The translations under genes and the position numbers were made by a program. This document shows, piece by piece, positions 25,708-34,019 of a stretch of DNA of 64,000 nucleotides. The DNA comes from Panacagrimonas perspica (GTDB lineage Bacteria; Pseudomonadota; Gammaproteobacteria; Nevskiales; Nevskiaceae): positions 248,001 through 312,000 of the forward strand of contig NZ_SOBT01000010.1 of assembly GCF_004364935.1 (NCBI RefSeq), written 5' to 3'. Positions within the stretch are counted from its first letter, which is position 1. Each line of letters starts with the position of its first letter. Below the pieces are notes generated by a model, which saw only the letters and a list, made by a program, of their open reading frames with translations, made no database searches and was not told the origin of the DNA.

Positions 25708-26544
25708 ATGCGATTCGGGCAACGCCTCGCGACCGGCTGGCTGCTGGCGACCGGCGCCGCCTTTTCGTCGGGCGCGCAGGCGTCGACGCCCGTCGGTGAT
25801 CGCGTTGCATTCGCTGCCGCGCAACTCGCCGGGGAGCGCATTCCCTACGTCACCGGCAATCTCGGCGGACCGCACGGACCCGAGGAGGCCGGCCTGCCCG
25901 CCGTCGGACTGGACTGCATGACCTTCGTCGAGGCGGCGCTGATGCGCGCCCAGCAGATCCATTCCGCCGACCTGCAGCAGCGCTGGCTGCAGCAGACGCG
26001 CTACGACGGCAACGCGCCGTCCTACTGCACGCGGGCGCACTACCTGAGCGACTGGGCGAGCCGCAATGCGAAGCAGGGATGGATCGTCGACGTCACGCGG
26101 GACATCGCAACGGCGGGCGCAGCGCCGCTGCAGCAGCACCGCTGGAAGCGCACGTGGATGAGTACGCACGGCCTCGATCCCGCCGGGTGCACCGATGCGG
26201 GCGATGCGCCCGAACCCGCGGCCTACATCGCTCCGGCCGACTACGAGCGCATCGAAGCGCAGGTGGAACCGGGCGACATCCTGACGTTCGTTGCGCGCGA
26301 TGCAGGCCTGGACAGCGTGCACGTCGCCATCGCACAACCGGGAGGAGGCCTGGCGATGGCGTCCTCGATTTCCGGTGGCACCGTGCTCAAGCGGAGCTGG
26401 GTCGGCTACGCACGCGAGCGCAAGAAATTCCTCGGACTGCGTGTGTTCCGCGTGCGCGAGCTGCCGCCCGATGCGGGCGGCAACCTCAGCGCTCGTCCTT
26501 TGCCGTCGGCGCCGGCTGGTGCGGGCGCAGCGCACGCGCCATGA
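25708..26544 (+). CDS. DUF1460 family protein (amidase/NlpC-like fold), secreted
   Basis: The 278-residue product has a signal peptide (residues 1-25) and the DUF1460 active-site motif LDCMTFVEAAL with Cys70, then RAHYLSDWASRNA and DSVHVAIAQPG with the expected histidine. The family belongs to the papain-like NlpC group, and some members are annotated as N-acetylmuramoyl-L-alanine amidase-like, so a role in cell-wall turnover is plausible. The C-terminus overlaps the convergent membrane-protein gene by 59 bases. Confidence 0.82.
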   Translation: MRFGQRLATGWLLATGAAFSSGAQASTPVGDRVAFAAAQLAGERIPYVTGNLGGPHGPEEAGLPAVGLDCMTFVEAALMRAQQIHSADLQQRWLQQTRYDGNAPSYCTRAHYLSDWASRNAKQGWIVDVTRDIATAGAAPLQQHRWKRTWMSTHGLDPAGCTDAGDAPEPAAYIAPADYERIEAQVEPGDILTFVARDAGLDSVHVAIAQPGGGLAMASSISGGTVLKRSWVGYARERKKFLGLRVFRVRELPPDAGGNLSARPLPSAPAGAGAAHAP

Positions 26545-26890
26545 AACCCAGTCCGAACGCGAGCATGCCCAGGATCAGCAGCGTGTCCCACAGGCTGGTG
26601 CGCACGAAGTAGATGCTCAGGTTCATCAGGATGCCGGCCACGACGATGGCCAGTCCCGTGAGGGTGAGCAGCCAGCCGACGAACGCACGGCCACCGAATG
26701 CGAGCAGGCCCACGCCGAACAGGAATGGCAGCAGCGACAGTCCGAACGCGTTGTAGCCGAACAGGTACCAGCCGCCGGTGGTCACCTGCACGCGCTGCGT
26801 CAGCAGATAGAAGCCCACGGCGGCGAGCACGAACCCGATCACGAATTCGCCGAGCCCGCCGGGCGTGCCGCCTACGTTCTTCACTTCCAT
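26486..26890 (-). CDS. Small membrane protein, unknown
   Basis: The 134-residue product has four hydrophobic segments (about residues 15-32, 46-62, 69-85 and 95-115) and a basic, Pro-rich C-terminus. It starts MEVKNVGGTPGGLGEFVIGF. I do not recognise a named family. Its last 59 bases overlap the end of the convergent DUF1460 gene, so one of the two tails is under dual coding constraint. The upstream side is a MITE-like repeat. Confidence 0.7.
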   Translation of the reverse strand: MEVKNVGGTPGGLGEFVIGFVLAAVGFYLLTQRVQVTTGGWYLFGYNAFGLSLLPFLFGVGLLAFGGRAFVGWLLTLTGLAIVVAGILMNLSIYFVRTSLWDTLLILGMLAFGLGFMARALRPHQPAPTAKDER

Positions 26891-26944
26891 CTTTGGGTCC
26901 CCGGGGAGTGTCTAAGTTCTGTGCGGATGGGCGGCGCGCTTAGC

Positions 26945-27120
26945 AGGATTTTCACCGCAAAGGCGCAAAGGGAAAAGAAAGGACGCAAAGGAGAACGGGG
27001 TGGGCCACGCCCAGCCGGCAAACGGCGCCACCGTTGCGGGTCGCCATTTCAATTTTGTTTTGTTTTTCTCTGCGTCCTTTATCTTTTCCTTTGCGACCTT
27101 TGCGATAAACGCTTTTATCG
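26945..27120. repeat. GCAAAGG-rich inverted repeat element, long copy
   Basis: The left arm (26945-26995) contains CACCGCAAAGGCGCAAAGG and GGACGCAAAGG; the right arm (27062-27120) is the approximate complement (CTGCGTCCTTTATC, CTTTGCGACCTTTGCG). The arms flank about 65 bases of GC-rich sequence and a poly-T/pyrimidine stretch. The composition (long A/T and G runs) is foreign to its surroundings. It ends 17 bases from the msrB stop. It resembles a non-autonomous MITE-like element; no ORF inside. Confidence 0.75.
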
Positions 27121-27136
27121 AACCCAGCAGATCGAA

Positions 27137-27568
27137 CTACTCCCGCAGTGCCGGCAAAGCTTCGCCCTCGGGCACGAACGTCAGCGCCTCGCCGTTGTTG
27201 CAGTAGCGCAGCCCGGTCGGTCGCGGTCCGTCTTCGAACACGTGCCCCTGGTGTCCGCCGCAGCGCGCGCAGTGGTACTCGGTGCGCGGGTAGCCGATGT
27301 GGTGGTCGGTCTTGGTCTCCAGGCGTCCGGGAATCGGATCCCAGAAGCTCGGCCAGCCGGTGCCGCTTTCGAACTTGGTGCCGGATTCGAACAGCGGCAG
27401 GAAACAGCCCGCGCAGACGAAGGTCCCGGCGCGCTTCTCGCGGTTGAACGGATGGGTGCCGCAGACTTCGGTGCCTTCCGAGCGCAGCACGCGGAACTGC
27501 GCGGGCGTGAGCAGCTTGCGCCACTCCTCGTTGGTCTTGTCGAGTCGCGTGAAGGTCGGCGTCGTCAT
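27137..27568 (-). CDS. msrB: Peptide-methionine (R)-S-oxide reductase
   Basis: The 143-residue product carries all MsrB landmarks: four zinc cysteines (C52, C55 in FVCAGC; C100, C103 in HCARCGGH), GTGWPSFWDP, GHVFEDGPRPTGLRYC with catalytic Cys123, and a likely resolving Cys36 in GTEVCGTHPF. It reduces methionine-(R)-sulfoxide in proteins with thioredoxin as donor. No signal peptide is present, so it is cytoplasmic. It stands alone between two copies of a GCAAAGG-type repeat. Confidence 0.95.
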   Translation of the reverse strand: MTTPTFTRLDKTNEEWRKLLTPAQFRVLRSEGTEVCGTHPFNREKRAGTFVCAGCFLPLFESGTKFESGTGWPSFWDPIPGRLETKTDHHIGYPRTEYHCARCGGHQGHVFEDGPRPTGLRYCNNGEALTFVPEGEALPALRE

Positions 27569-27705
27569 CTTCGGGATCTCCGTTTGCCATGCCCCGGGGG
27601 CGTGGAAGGGAAGCAAGCGTAGCGGTGCATCCCGCAAGCTGCCACGCTTTGCGCATCCCGTGAGTGACTCGGTTTCAATTTCGAAGACTGGATCCGTGAA
27701 GAAAA

Positions 27706-27797
27706 TCTCCAACGCAGAGGCGCAAAGGACGCAAAGTGAAACTGTTTCGCTGTCTCGTCTTTGCGATCTTGGCGCCTTTGCGTTGAACGCTTTTCGA
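27706..27797. repeat. GCAAAGG-rich inverted repeat element, short copy
   Basis: The left arm AACGCAGAGGCGCAAAGG/ACGCAAAGTG (about 27709-27738) is complementary to the right arm CTTTGCGATC...GCGCCTTTGCGTTG (about 27760-27788) around a short loop. It is the same family as the copy at 26.9-27.1 kb and lies 19 bases upstream of the MFS start, so it occupies that gene's promoter/leader region. Confidence 0.8.
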
Positions 27798-27815
27798 ACT
27801 TAAGACGCCAACCGC

Positions 27816-29036
27816 ATGACTTCGCATACCCAATCGTCCCGCGCCGCGTGGGTACTGATGCTTTGCGCCGCCGGCATCCTGTTCATCACCACCGGTGCGC
27901 GCCAGACGCTCGGCCTGTTCGTGATGCCGCTCAAGGACAGCACCGGGATGTCGATCGCCTCGATCAGCTTCGCGCTGGCGATCGGGCAGTTCGTCTGGGG
28001 CGCGGTGCAGCCGGTATTCGGCGCCATCGCCGACAGCCACGGCTCGCGGCCGGTGATCGCCGGCGGCCTCGTGCTGCTGGCCGCCGGCATGGCGCTGGCC
28101 TCGCTGGCGGACACGCAGTGGATGCTGATGCTGTCGCTGGGCGTGATCTCCGCAGCCGGCGCCGGCGCGGCGGGCTTCTCGATCCTGATCGGCGCGACCA
28201 GCGCCAACCTGCCGCCGGAACGCCGTTCGTTCGCGGCCGGGTTCATCAACGCGGGTTCCTCGCTCGGACAATTCGCGTACGCACCGATCACCCAGGCGCT
28301 GATCTCGGCATTCGGCTGGGCCTCGGCGATGCTGGCGCTGGCGCTCAGTGCACTGGCGGGCTTGCCGCTGATCAGCAAGCTCGGCAAGGGCGTGGCCTCC
28401 GCGGCCACCGATCACGCCTCTTCGATGGGCCTGCGCGCGCAGCTTCGGCATGCGCTGCGCGACCGCAGCTACCTGCTGATCCATGCGAGCTACTTCACCT
28501 GCGGCGTGCACATCGCCTTCCTGGTGACGCACCTGCCGGGCGAGGTCGCGCTGTGCGGATTGCCGGCCGGCGTGTCGGCCACCGCCATCGCGCTGATCGG
28601 CCTGTTCAACGTGGCCGGCAGTCTCGGTGCGGGCTGGCTGGGTTCGCGCGTGCGCATGCGCAGCATCCTGTTCTGGATGTACGCGGGCCGCGCGATCGCC
28701 ATCGCGATCTACCTGGTGTCACCACGCACGCCGCTGACGTTCTACGTCTTCGCCGCGGCGCTGGGCGTGAGCTGGCTGGCGACGACACCGCCGACCGCGG
28801 GCCTCGTCGGCAAGCTGTTCGGCACGCGCTACCTCGCCACGCTGTTCGGCCTGACCCTGCTGTCGCACCAGACCGGCGCGTTCTTCGGCGCCTGGCTGGG
28901 CGGCGTCACCATTTCGCGCTTCGGCGACTACGGCTGGATGTGGATCGCCGACATGGTGCTGGCGGCCTTTGCAGCCCTGCTGTGCCTGCCCATCCGCGAG
29001 GCTCGGGTGCTGCGGCCGGCCGCCGCCGCGGCCTGA
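27816..29036 (+). CDS. MFS transporter
   Basis: The 406-residue product has twelve membrane segments. Segment 1 and the following loop read ITTGARQTLGLFVMPLKDSTGMS, and VFGAIADSHGSRPVIAGG matches the loop 2-3 motif. This pattern is seen in the oxalate/formate and monocarboxylate-like MFS branch. Substrate unknown. The leader contains the short GCAAAGG repeat rather than ordinary promoter sequence, so transcription may start in or before the element. Confidence 0.88.
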   Translation: MTSHTQSSRAAWVLMLCAAGILFITTGARQTLGLFVMPLKDSTGMSIASISFALAIGQFVWGAVQPVFGAIADSHGSRPVIAGGLVLLAAGMALASLADTQWMLMLSLGVISAAGAGAAGFSILIGATSANLPPERRSFAAGFINAGSSLGQFAYAPITQALISAFGWASAMLALALSALAGLPLISKLGKGVASAATDHASSMGLRAQLRHALRDRSYLLIHASYFTCGVHIAFLVTHLPGEVALCGLPAGVSATAIALIGLFNVAGSLGAGWLGSRVRMRSILFWMYAGRAIAIAIYLVSPRTPLTFYVFAAALGVSWLATTPPTAGLVGKLFGTRYLATLFGLTLLSHQTGAFFGAWLGGVTISRFGDYGWMWIADMVLAAFAALLCLPIREARVLRPAAAAA

Positions 29037-29151
29037 TGGCTCGGAGTTTGCAGCCGGAACCCTGCGGCATCGGGGAGCAACGCGGCTCCTGAAGGTCGGT
29101 CCGGGAATCGGGCTCGCCCCGGCGCTGCGCGAATTCGCTCCGGAGCCCCGC

Positions 29152-29964
29152 ATGAATGCATCCCGTCACCGTCTCTCGCTGATTGCCGTCGCCGTCCTGA
29201 CTCTCGGCGCGCCGGTCGTCGACGCCCGCGCCAGTTCGCTCGCCGCGCTGCTGGATCAGGTCCCCGCGCCGCCACTCGACGTCGGTACCGCGATGAGCTG
29301 GATCGAAGGCGGCAAGGTCGTCTCCCCGCAATACACCCAGCTCAAGCAATCCATCGACGCGGAGCGCGCGGCCATCGCCGCGCTCAATGGCGGCACGGCG
29401 CCCGCCCCGGGCGTCGCACCAGCTTCGACCGCCGGAGAGCCGGCCGAGGTGCAGACTGCACTGAAGGCGTACAGCGACTACCTCGAAGCCAATTCCGGCA
29501 AGCAGGATCCGGCGTCGGCCGTCGGCAAGCGCGCGCGCTGGCTGCACGCGGCGATGCGCGACAGCCTCACCGCCCTGCTCAAGGCCGTGAAGCCCTGCCC
29601 GTTTCCCTGTTCGGACCCGGCGGCCGTGACGCAGAACCAGCCGCTCGAGCCCAAGCGCAACGAACTGGCGCAGCAGGACCTGCGGCAATGGAACACGCTG
29701 TTTCTCGACTGGCAGGCCAAGCGCCGCGCGATCGTTGCCGATGGGCAGGCGCGGATCGCCGCGACCGGTGACGGCGCCAAGGCCACGACACCAGCCGGCC
29801 GCGCCGGCCTTGCGAGCTATCGCGCCGCGATGCTGCGCGAAGTCGAGGTCACGCTGTCGGTCACGGAACTCGCGCTCAAGCGCGTCAACGCCATCGAGAC
29901 CGGCGATGTCGATGCGGTCAGCGGATCGACGTACGTTCCCAAGGGCGCGGCGAAGAAATCGTAG
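29152..29964 (+). CDS. Uncharacterised secreted protein, paralogue of the 61.2-kb gene
   Basis: The 270-residue product has a signal peptide (residues 1-27, ending ARA) and a mature, mainly helical domain. Two blocks are shared with the 61.2-kb protein: an N-terminal block (PAPPLDVGTAMSWIEGGKVV, about residues 38-57) and a C-terminal block (TLFLDWQAKRRAIV then YRAAMLREVEVTLSVTELAL, about 185-245). Two extra cysteines occur in CPFPC. I do not recognise the family; a periplasmic or outer-envelope role is inferred. The ATG at 29152 begins the signal peptide directly. It lies 115 bases after the MFS gene. Confidence 0.75.
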   Translation: MNASRHRLSLIAVAVLTLGAPVVDARASSLAALLDQVPAPPLDVGTAMSWIEGGKVVSPQYTQLKQSIDAERAAIAALNGGTAPAPGVAPASTAGEPAEVQTALKAYSDYLEANSGKQDPASAVGKRARWLHAAMRDSLTALLKAVKPCPFPCSDPAAVTQNQPLEPKRNELAQQDLRQWNTLFLDWQAKRRAIVADGQARIAATGDGAKATTPAGRAGLASYRAAMLREVEVTLSVTELALKRVNAIETGDVDAVSGSTYVPKGAAKKS

Positions 29965-30012
29965 GCGGGTTCGGGGAAACGCTGCGCAGGCCTCTGCGTT
30001 CGTCCCGAGGGG

Positions 30013-30036
30013 CTCACCACGCTTTCTGGTGGTGAG
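30013..30036. terminator. Hairpin between convergent genes
   Basis: CTCACCAC and GTGGTGAG form an 8-bp perfect stem with an 8-base loop between the stops of the secreted protein gene and the convergent small gene. There is no U-run, so terminator function is tentative. Confidence 0.45.
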
Positions 30037-30048
30037 GTGTACGGCCCG

Positions 30049-30441
30049 TCAAAGATTCTTCAGCAACAGTTCCCGGATCACGCCGTCGCTGTGCATGCCG
30101 TCGGTACGCAGCGCGTAGGCGCAGGTCATTTCGAGCACGCCGTCCGCGAACGTCAGGCTCATGCCGGACTTGTCGACGACGTTCTTCAGACGAACCAGAC
30201 GAATGCCGTCCCTGACGGCCTCCTTGCCCATCTCGTCCATGCAGATCATGCGCAACGCCATGTTGAGGCGATGACAGGACAGGTTGTCCAGGTAGTTCAG
30301 CGCTTCCCCGTCGTTTCCGAAACTGTCCCAGTCCACTTCGTAGGGAATCGGCTTGCCGCATATCTCCTGTATCTCGAGGACACGCGCCGGAAGCGTCGTG
30401 TCCTGAAGCTCCTTGATCTTGCGTCGTTCGTTCAGGCCCAT
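30049..30441 (-). CDS. Small conserved-looking protein downstream of the astacin gene
   Basis: The 130-residue cytoplasmic protein begins MGLNERRKIKELQDTTLPAR and has no signal peptide or membrane segment. It is mixed helix/strand with three cysteines (about residues 28, 56 and 67 in ICGKPI, LSCHRL, MICMDE). AGGAG lies 8 bases before the ATG. I have no named family. It follows the astacin-like gene after 67 bases on the same strand, so co-expression and a chaperone, inhibitor or immunity role are possible but unproven. Confidence 0.65.
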   Translation of the reverse strand: MGLNERRKIKELQDTTLPARVLEIQEICGKPIPYEVDWDSFGNDGEALNYLDNLSCHRLNMALRMICMDEMGKEAVRDGIRLVRLKNVVDKSGMSLTFADGVLEMTCAYALRTDGMHSDGVIRELLLKNL

Positions 30442-30508
30442 CGGTGTTGCTCCTTGCGTGATGTCGGAGAGTCGGTCGGACGACCGCGTCGCTCAGCGGA
30501 TCAGTGAC

Positions 30509-31498
30509 TCACTGCGCCCCTGCCGGATAGAAGTGCTTGAGCGTTGCGATGTCACCCGGCATGAGCCCGTCGAGTCCGCCCATCCGCTGTGATGGCAAAG
30601 GCTTCTTCGTCTTCTTGTCGATGGCCACCAGCGTCGGCTTGCTCTCGTCTTTCCCCGTCTGATTGGGAAAGTAGTGCATGGTCGAACCCAAGTCGTAACC
30701 GCCAAACGGAGAGCACTGCGTGAACGGGCCGCAGGCCGTAGGGACCGGATCGGTCTTCAACGGAATCCGGATCCGGTAATCGCAGTACCGCTTGATGTTG
30801 TTCCAGATCACCGTGACATAGGTGTTGCGGTCATCTCTTTGATGTTCGTGGCCCAGGCCAGCGGCGTGACCCATCTCGTGGAGGATCACGCCCTTCGCTG
30901 TCGCGGCACCGAATCTCGACAGTCTTATCGCCAATGGAACGTTCACGTTCAGATCCTGCTTGCCATTCGGTGAGTCCCTGCCAGTGCGGCTCTTGTTGAT
31001 GTCGCTGGTCTTCGTGAAGACCACGAGACTCGCGTCCTGATCCGTGGCCGGCCTCCAAGTGACGTGCCCTTTCAGGACCGTGTTCCACTCCGCGATCGCA
31101 CTCAGCACGATCTCCTGGTCCGGGTCAGGAGGTACCACTTCGAATTCGTTGAGGGCGACGAGGGTCTGCCCCTTCGGATCAACGCGAGCGTCCGCACCTT
31201 TCCAGCCGAATCGTTTGAGCTGGAATTTCTGGATCGCGTCCCGTGTTTTCTGGCCGGCGACTCCGTCGACTTTCAACAGCGGTGAGGGACCGGCCTGCGC
31301 AGCGGGAACCTTGTTGAGCAGCTTCTGGATGGTGCGCACGTCGCCATCCAGGTTCCCGGTGGCGGTCGCATTCCCGCGCGAACCGACCCAGGAGGAAATC
31401 GACACGGCTGCGTTTGCAGGCCGGAACCCCGTTCCCCACTCGAAGGGGATGATCCCCTTGGGCCATACACGGCTCTTGTCGCTGACGAAGTTGCCCAC
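30509..31498 (-). CDS. Astacin-type (M12A) metalloprotease with inserted peptidoglycan-binding-like domain
   Basis: The 329-residue product carries the full astacin zinc motif HEMGHAAGLGHEHQRDDR (H207, E208, H211, H217) and the Met-turn STMHYFP (272-278, with the tyrosine zinc switch). The family's first strand, VWPKGIIPFEW (11-21), is separated from the next astacin block (DQEIVLSAIAEW, 127-138) by about 100 residues that resemble a peptidoglycan-binding domain (DVRTIQKLLNK and VDGVAGQKTRDAIQKFQ, 53-93). No signal peptide or pro-region is visible, so secretion route is unclear. The GTG at 31498 has GGAGG 7 bases upstream. Cleavage of extracellular or envelope protein is the likely activity. 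Confidence 0.88.
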   Translation of the reverse strand: MGNFVSDKSRVWPKGIIPFEWGTGFRPANAAVSISSWVGSRGNATATGNLDGDVRTIQKLLNKVPAAQAGPSPLLKVDGVAGQKTRDAIQKFQLKRFGWKGADARVDPKGQTLVALNEFEVVPPDPDQEIVLSAIAEWNTVLKGHVTWRPATDQDASLVVFTKTSDINKSRTGRDSPNGKQDLNVNVPLAIRLSRFGAATAKGVILHEMGHAAGLGHEHQRDDRNTYVTVIWNNIKRYCDYRIRIPLKTDPVPTACGPFTQCSPFGGYDLGSTMHYFPNQTGKDESKPTLVAIDKKTKKPLPSQRMGGLDGLMPGDIATLKHFYPAGAQ

Positions 31499-31686
31499 CC
31501 GACATCCTCCGCATCAAGCCTGCAAAGCAGGATATCGAGGATCGGATTTCGCGACTGTCTACTGAGTCACACTCGCGGGACCGTTGTTTTTGCCGCGCGC
31601 AGGCGAGGAGTTATTGGGACGCTGCCGCCCCTTTCGTCGTCCGCACGCACTCCGGGCGACAAGAAAATCCCGGACCTCGGGTGACC

Positions 31687-32631
31687 TCAGGGCGTGATCG
31701 CCGGCAGGCGTCGCGTCGACAGCAAGTAGATGCCGACCAGCACCAGCCCGGTGCCGACCCCCTGCATCGCGGTCAGCGGCTCGCCCAGGATCCACCAGGC
31801 CAGGAACAGCGTGGAGATCGGCCCGATCATGCCGGCCTGCGCGGCATTGCCGGCGCCCGCACGCGCCACGCCGAACATCGTCAGGAACACCGGCAGCGCG
31901 GTGCACAGCGAGGCGTTGATCGCCGACAGGGTCCACACCTCGGCACTCTGCCGGATCAGCGACAGCGGCTCGCGCAGCAGCAGGTACTGCCCGATGCTCA
32001 GGATCGACGACATGCTCATCGCCAGCGCCACCAGCCGCAGCGTGCCCACGCGCTGGATCAGCTCGCCCGAGTACAGCAGGTAGATCGCGTACAGCACGGC
32101 GGCGGCGAGCACGAAGCCGGCCCCGAGCACGACGTTGGCGCCGCCCAGCGAGACGTCGTGCGAGAACACCAGCACGATGCCGGCGTAGGCGAATCCCATC
32201 GACAGCCATTGCCTCCCGGTGACGCCGCGCTTGAACACGAAGACGCCCAGCAGCAGCACGAAACTCGGCGTCAGGAACAGGATCAGGCGCTCGAGCCCGG
32301 CGGTGATGTATTGCAGGCCGATGAAGTCGAGCATGCTCGAGCCGTAGTACCCGATCACGCCCAGCATCCCCACGCGCATCAGGTCGCGTCGCGACAGCCG
32401 CGGCGAGCGCGCACTGGTCCACAGCGCCACCAGCAGGAACACCGGCGTGGCCAGCAGCATGCGCAGCGCGAGCAGGGTCACCGCGTCGATGCCTTCGCGG
32501 TAGAGCAGCTTGGCGACGACGGCCTTGGCCGAGAAGAAGATCGCGCCGGCCGAGGCCAGGAGGATGCCGCTGAGGTAGTGCTCGTGCGGCGGATGGGTCG
32601 GCGCCGGGGCCGAGGCGGGAGCAGAAGACAT
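31687..32631 (-). CDS. EamA/DMT family transporter
   Basis: The 314-residue product has ten membrane segments in two EamA repeats. The first includes GAIFFSAKAVVAKLLYREG and LRMLLATPVF, and the second GFVLAAAVLYAIYLLYSGELI and MIGPISTLFLAWWILGEPLT. Members export metabolites or drugs across the inner membrane. The ATG at 32631 gives a short Ser/Pro/Ala-rich lead before the first helix; an upstream reading is rejected as it runs through the promoter region. The astacin gene lies 188 bases upstream on the same strand. Confidence 0.9.
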   Translation of the reverse strand: MSSAPASAPAPTHPPHEHYLSGILLASAGAIFFSAKAVVAKLLYREGIDAVTLLALRMLLATPVFLLVALWTSARSPRLSRRDLMRVGMLGVIGYYGSSMLDFIGLQYITAGLERLILFLTPSFVLLLGVFVFKRGVTGRQWLSMGFAYAGIVLVFSHDVSLGGANVVLGAGFVLAAAVLYAIYLLYSGELIQRVGTLRLVALAMSMSSILSIGQYLLLREPLSLIRQSAEVWTLSAINASLCTALPVFLTMFGVARAGAGNAAQAGMIGPISTLFLAWWILGEPLTAMQGVGTGLVLVGIYLLSTRRLPAITP

Positions 32632-32855
32632 GGCCGAATTATCGGGCACACGCGCACGACCCGTGTCAGCCCTCAGATCGCGACCGACCAGCGCGGCAAC
32701 GAACACGGTCGAACGGCAGGGCAAAACCTTCAGTTCCGCGGATCGCGGCCGACGGTCATTCCACGGCTCAACGACGGCAGGGCGCGGACCAACATGCGTC
32801 CCACAAAGCGATGACCGACGCCAACGACGCCGGATCGAACCAGGGGACCACCGTC

Positions 32856-33422
32856 ATGAGGACTTTCCATTCCATCCGCCGAGGAATGCTGGGGGTCCTG
32901 CTGTTGACCGGTACCGCCTTCACCCCCGCCCAGGCCATGTTGCAGGGCCCCGACCTGCGGTTGTCCGAACGCCTCGCGCTGTCCCCGCAGCAGGACGTCG
33001 CCGCCGCGCCGTCGGCCGCGAGCCTCTCTCTGAAGTTCTCCGACGACATCGGCAACAGCCTGATCCGCGAAGTGGTGCTGGTCAGCGGCGAAGCCCTGGT
33101 CGGCACCGACTACGTCTACGGCGCCGACAGCGAGGATGCCGTCGACTGCTCGTCGCTGGTCCAGCGCATGTACCGCAGCGTCGGCATCGAAATGCCGCGC
33201 ACGACGCGCGAAATGATTCACCTCGGCAGCAAGGTGGACACGCGGGACCTCGTCGCCGGCGACCTGCTGTTCTATCGCTGGGGCCGCAGCGGCCTGCACG
33301 TCGCGGTGTACCTGCCGGGCGGTCGCATCCTGCACGCGTCGAGCCAGCAGGGCGAAGTCGTTGTCAGCCGGCTGAACTCGGCCTGGCAGCGCCGCATGGT
33401 CGGCGCACGCCGGGTGATCTGA
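32856..33422 (+). CDS. NlpC/P60 family cell-wall peptidase
   Basis: The 188-residue product has a signal peptide (residues 1-27, ending AQA) and a C-terminal NlpC/P60 domain (about 70-188): GTDYVYGADSEDAVDCSSLVQ with catalytic Cys98, GLHVAVYLPGG with His148, and ILHASS with His160. It should cut peptide stems of peptidoglycan (gamma-D-Glu-diaminopimelate bond) in the periplasm. The ATG at 32856 begins the signal peptide. It is divergent from the EamA gene and nearly abuts the convergent HIT gene. Confidence 0.93.
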   Translation: MRTFHSIRRGMLGVLLLTGTAFTPAQAMLQGPDLRLSERLALSPQQDVAAAPSAASLSLKFSDDIGNSLIREVVLVSGEALVGTDYVYGADSEDAVDCSSLVQRMYRSVGIEMPRTTREMIHLGSKVDTRDLVAGDLLFYRWGRSGLHVAVYLPGGRILHASSQQGEVVVSRLNSAWQRRMVGARRVI

Positions 33423-33438
33423 GGGTCCACGGGACTTC

Positions 33439-33888
33439 TCAGTCCCGCAGCGCCTCGGCGATGGCGCGCGAATCTTCCTCGATGCGACGCCGCACGTCCG
33501 GCCGCTCGCGCGGCGGACCCGCCAGCGTTGCCAGATGCCAGATCATGCGGGCGACCGTCGCATAGCGATCACCGCGATAGCGCGGGATCACATGAATGTG
33601 GACGTGCGGCACGCTCTGGCTCGCGTCCTTTCCGTCGTTGACCAGAAAATGCTGGGCCGCACTTCCCAGTGCGCGACGTTGCGCACGACCGATGCGCACC
33701 GCGGTCTCCCACAGATGCGCATGGCCCGGCGCATCGAGCTCCTCCAGCGTGGCGACCGACTGCCTGGGCACCACCAGCACGTGTCCCCGCGCGATCGGAT
33801 GGATGTCCATGAACGCGACGCACATCGCGTCCTGGTAGACGAAGCTCGCCGGAATCTGACCGGCGATGAGGCGATCGAAGAGAGTCAT
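33439..33888 (-). CDS. HIT family protein
   Basis: The 149-residue product has the histidine triad HVHIHVIPR (H95, H97, H99) and the family N-terminus FDRLIAGQIPASFVYQDAMCVAFMDIHPIARGHVLV. HIT proteins hydrolyse or transfer nucleotides (for example AMP-lysine, Ap4A or adenylated substrates). The C-terminal 40 residues are a charged helix outside the core fold. The gene is convergent with the NlpC/P60 gene (16 bases) and divergent from the Yip1 gene. Confidence 0.93.
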   Translation of the reverse strand: MTLFDRLIAGQIPASFVYQDAMCVAFMDIHPIARGHVLVVPRQSVATLEELDAPGHAHLWETAVRIGRAQRRALGSAAQHFLVNDGKDASQSVPHVHIHVIPRYRGDRYATVARMIWHLATLAGPPRERPDVRRRIEEDSRAIAEALRD

Positions 33889-34019
33889 GTACGAATCCTG
33901 CCACGCACGACATGATCCAGTTCACGTCCGGGGCGTCGACGTGCGCAGTGCCGACACATCGACGCCTTAGACTCTCCGACGTGCCATCTGGCGCCCCTTG
34001 AACCACCACGGACACTCCC

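Noticed and set aside
30049-31498. Type VI secretion effector-immunity pair
   Set aside because: No VgrG, PAAR, Hcp or MIX marker is seen, and the small protein has no known immunity fold; kept only as a weak possibility in the finding.
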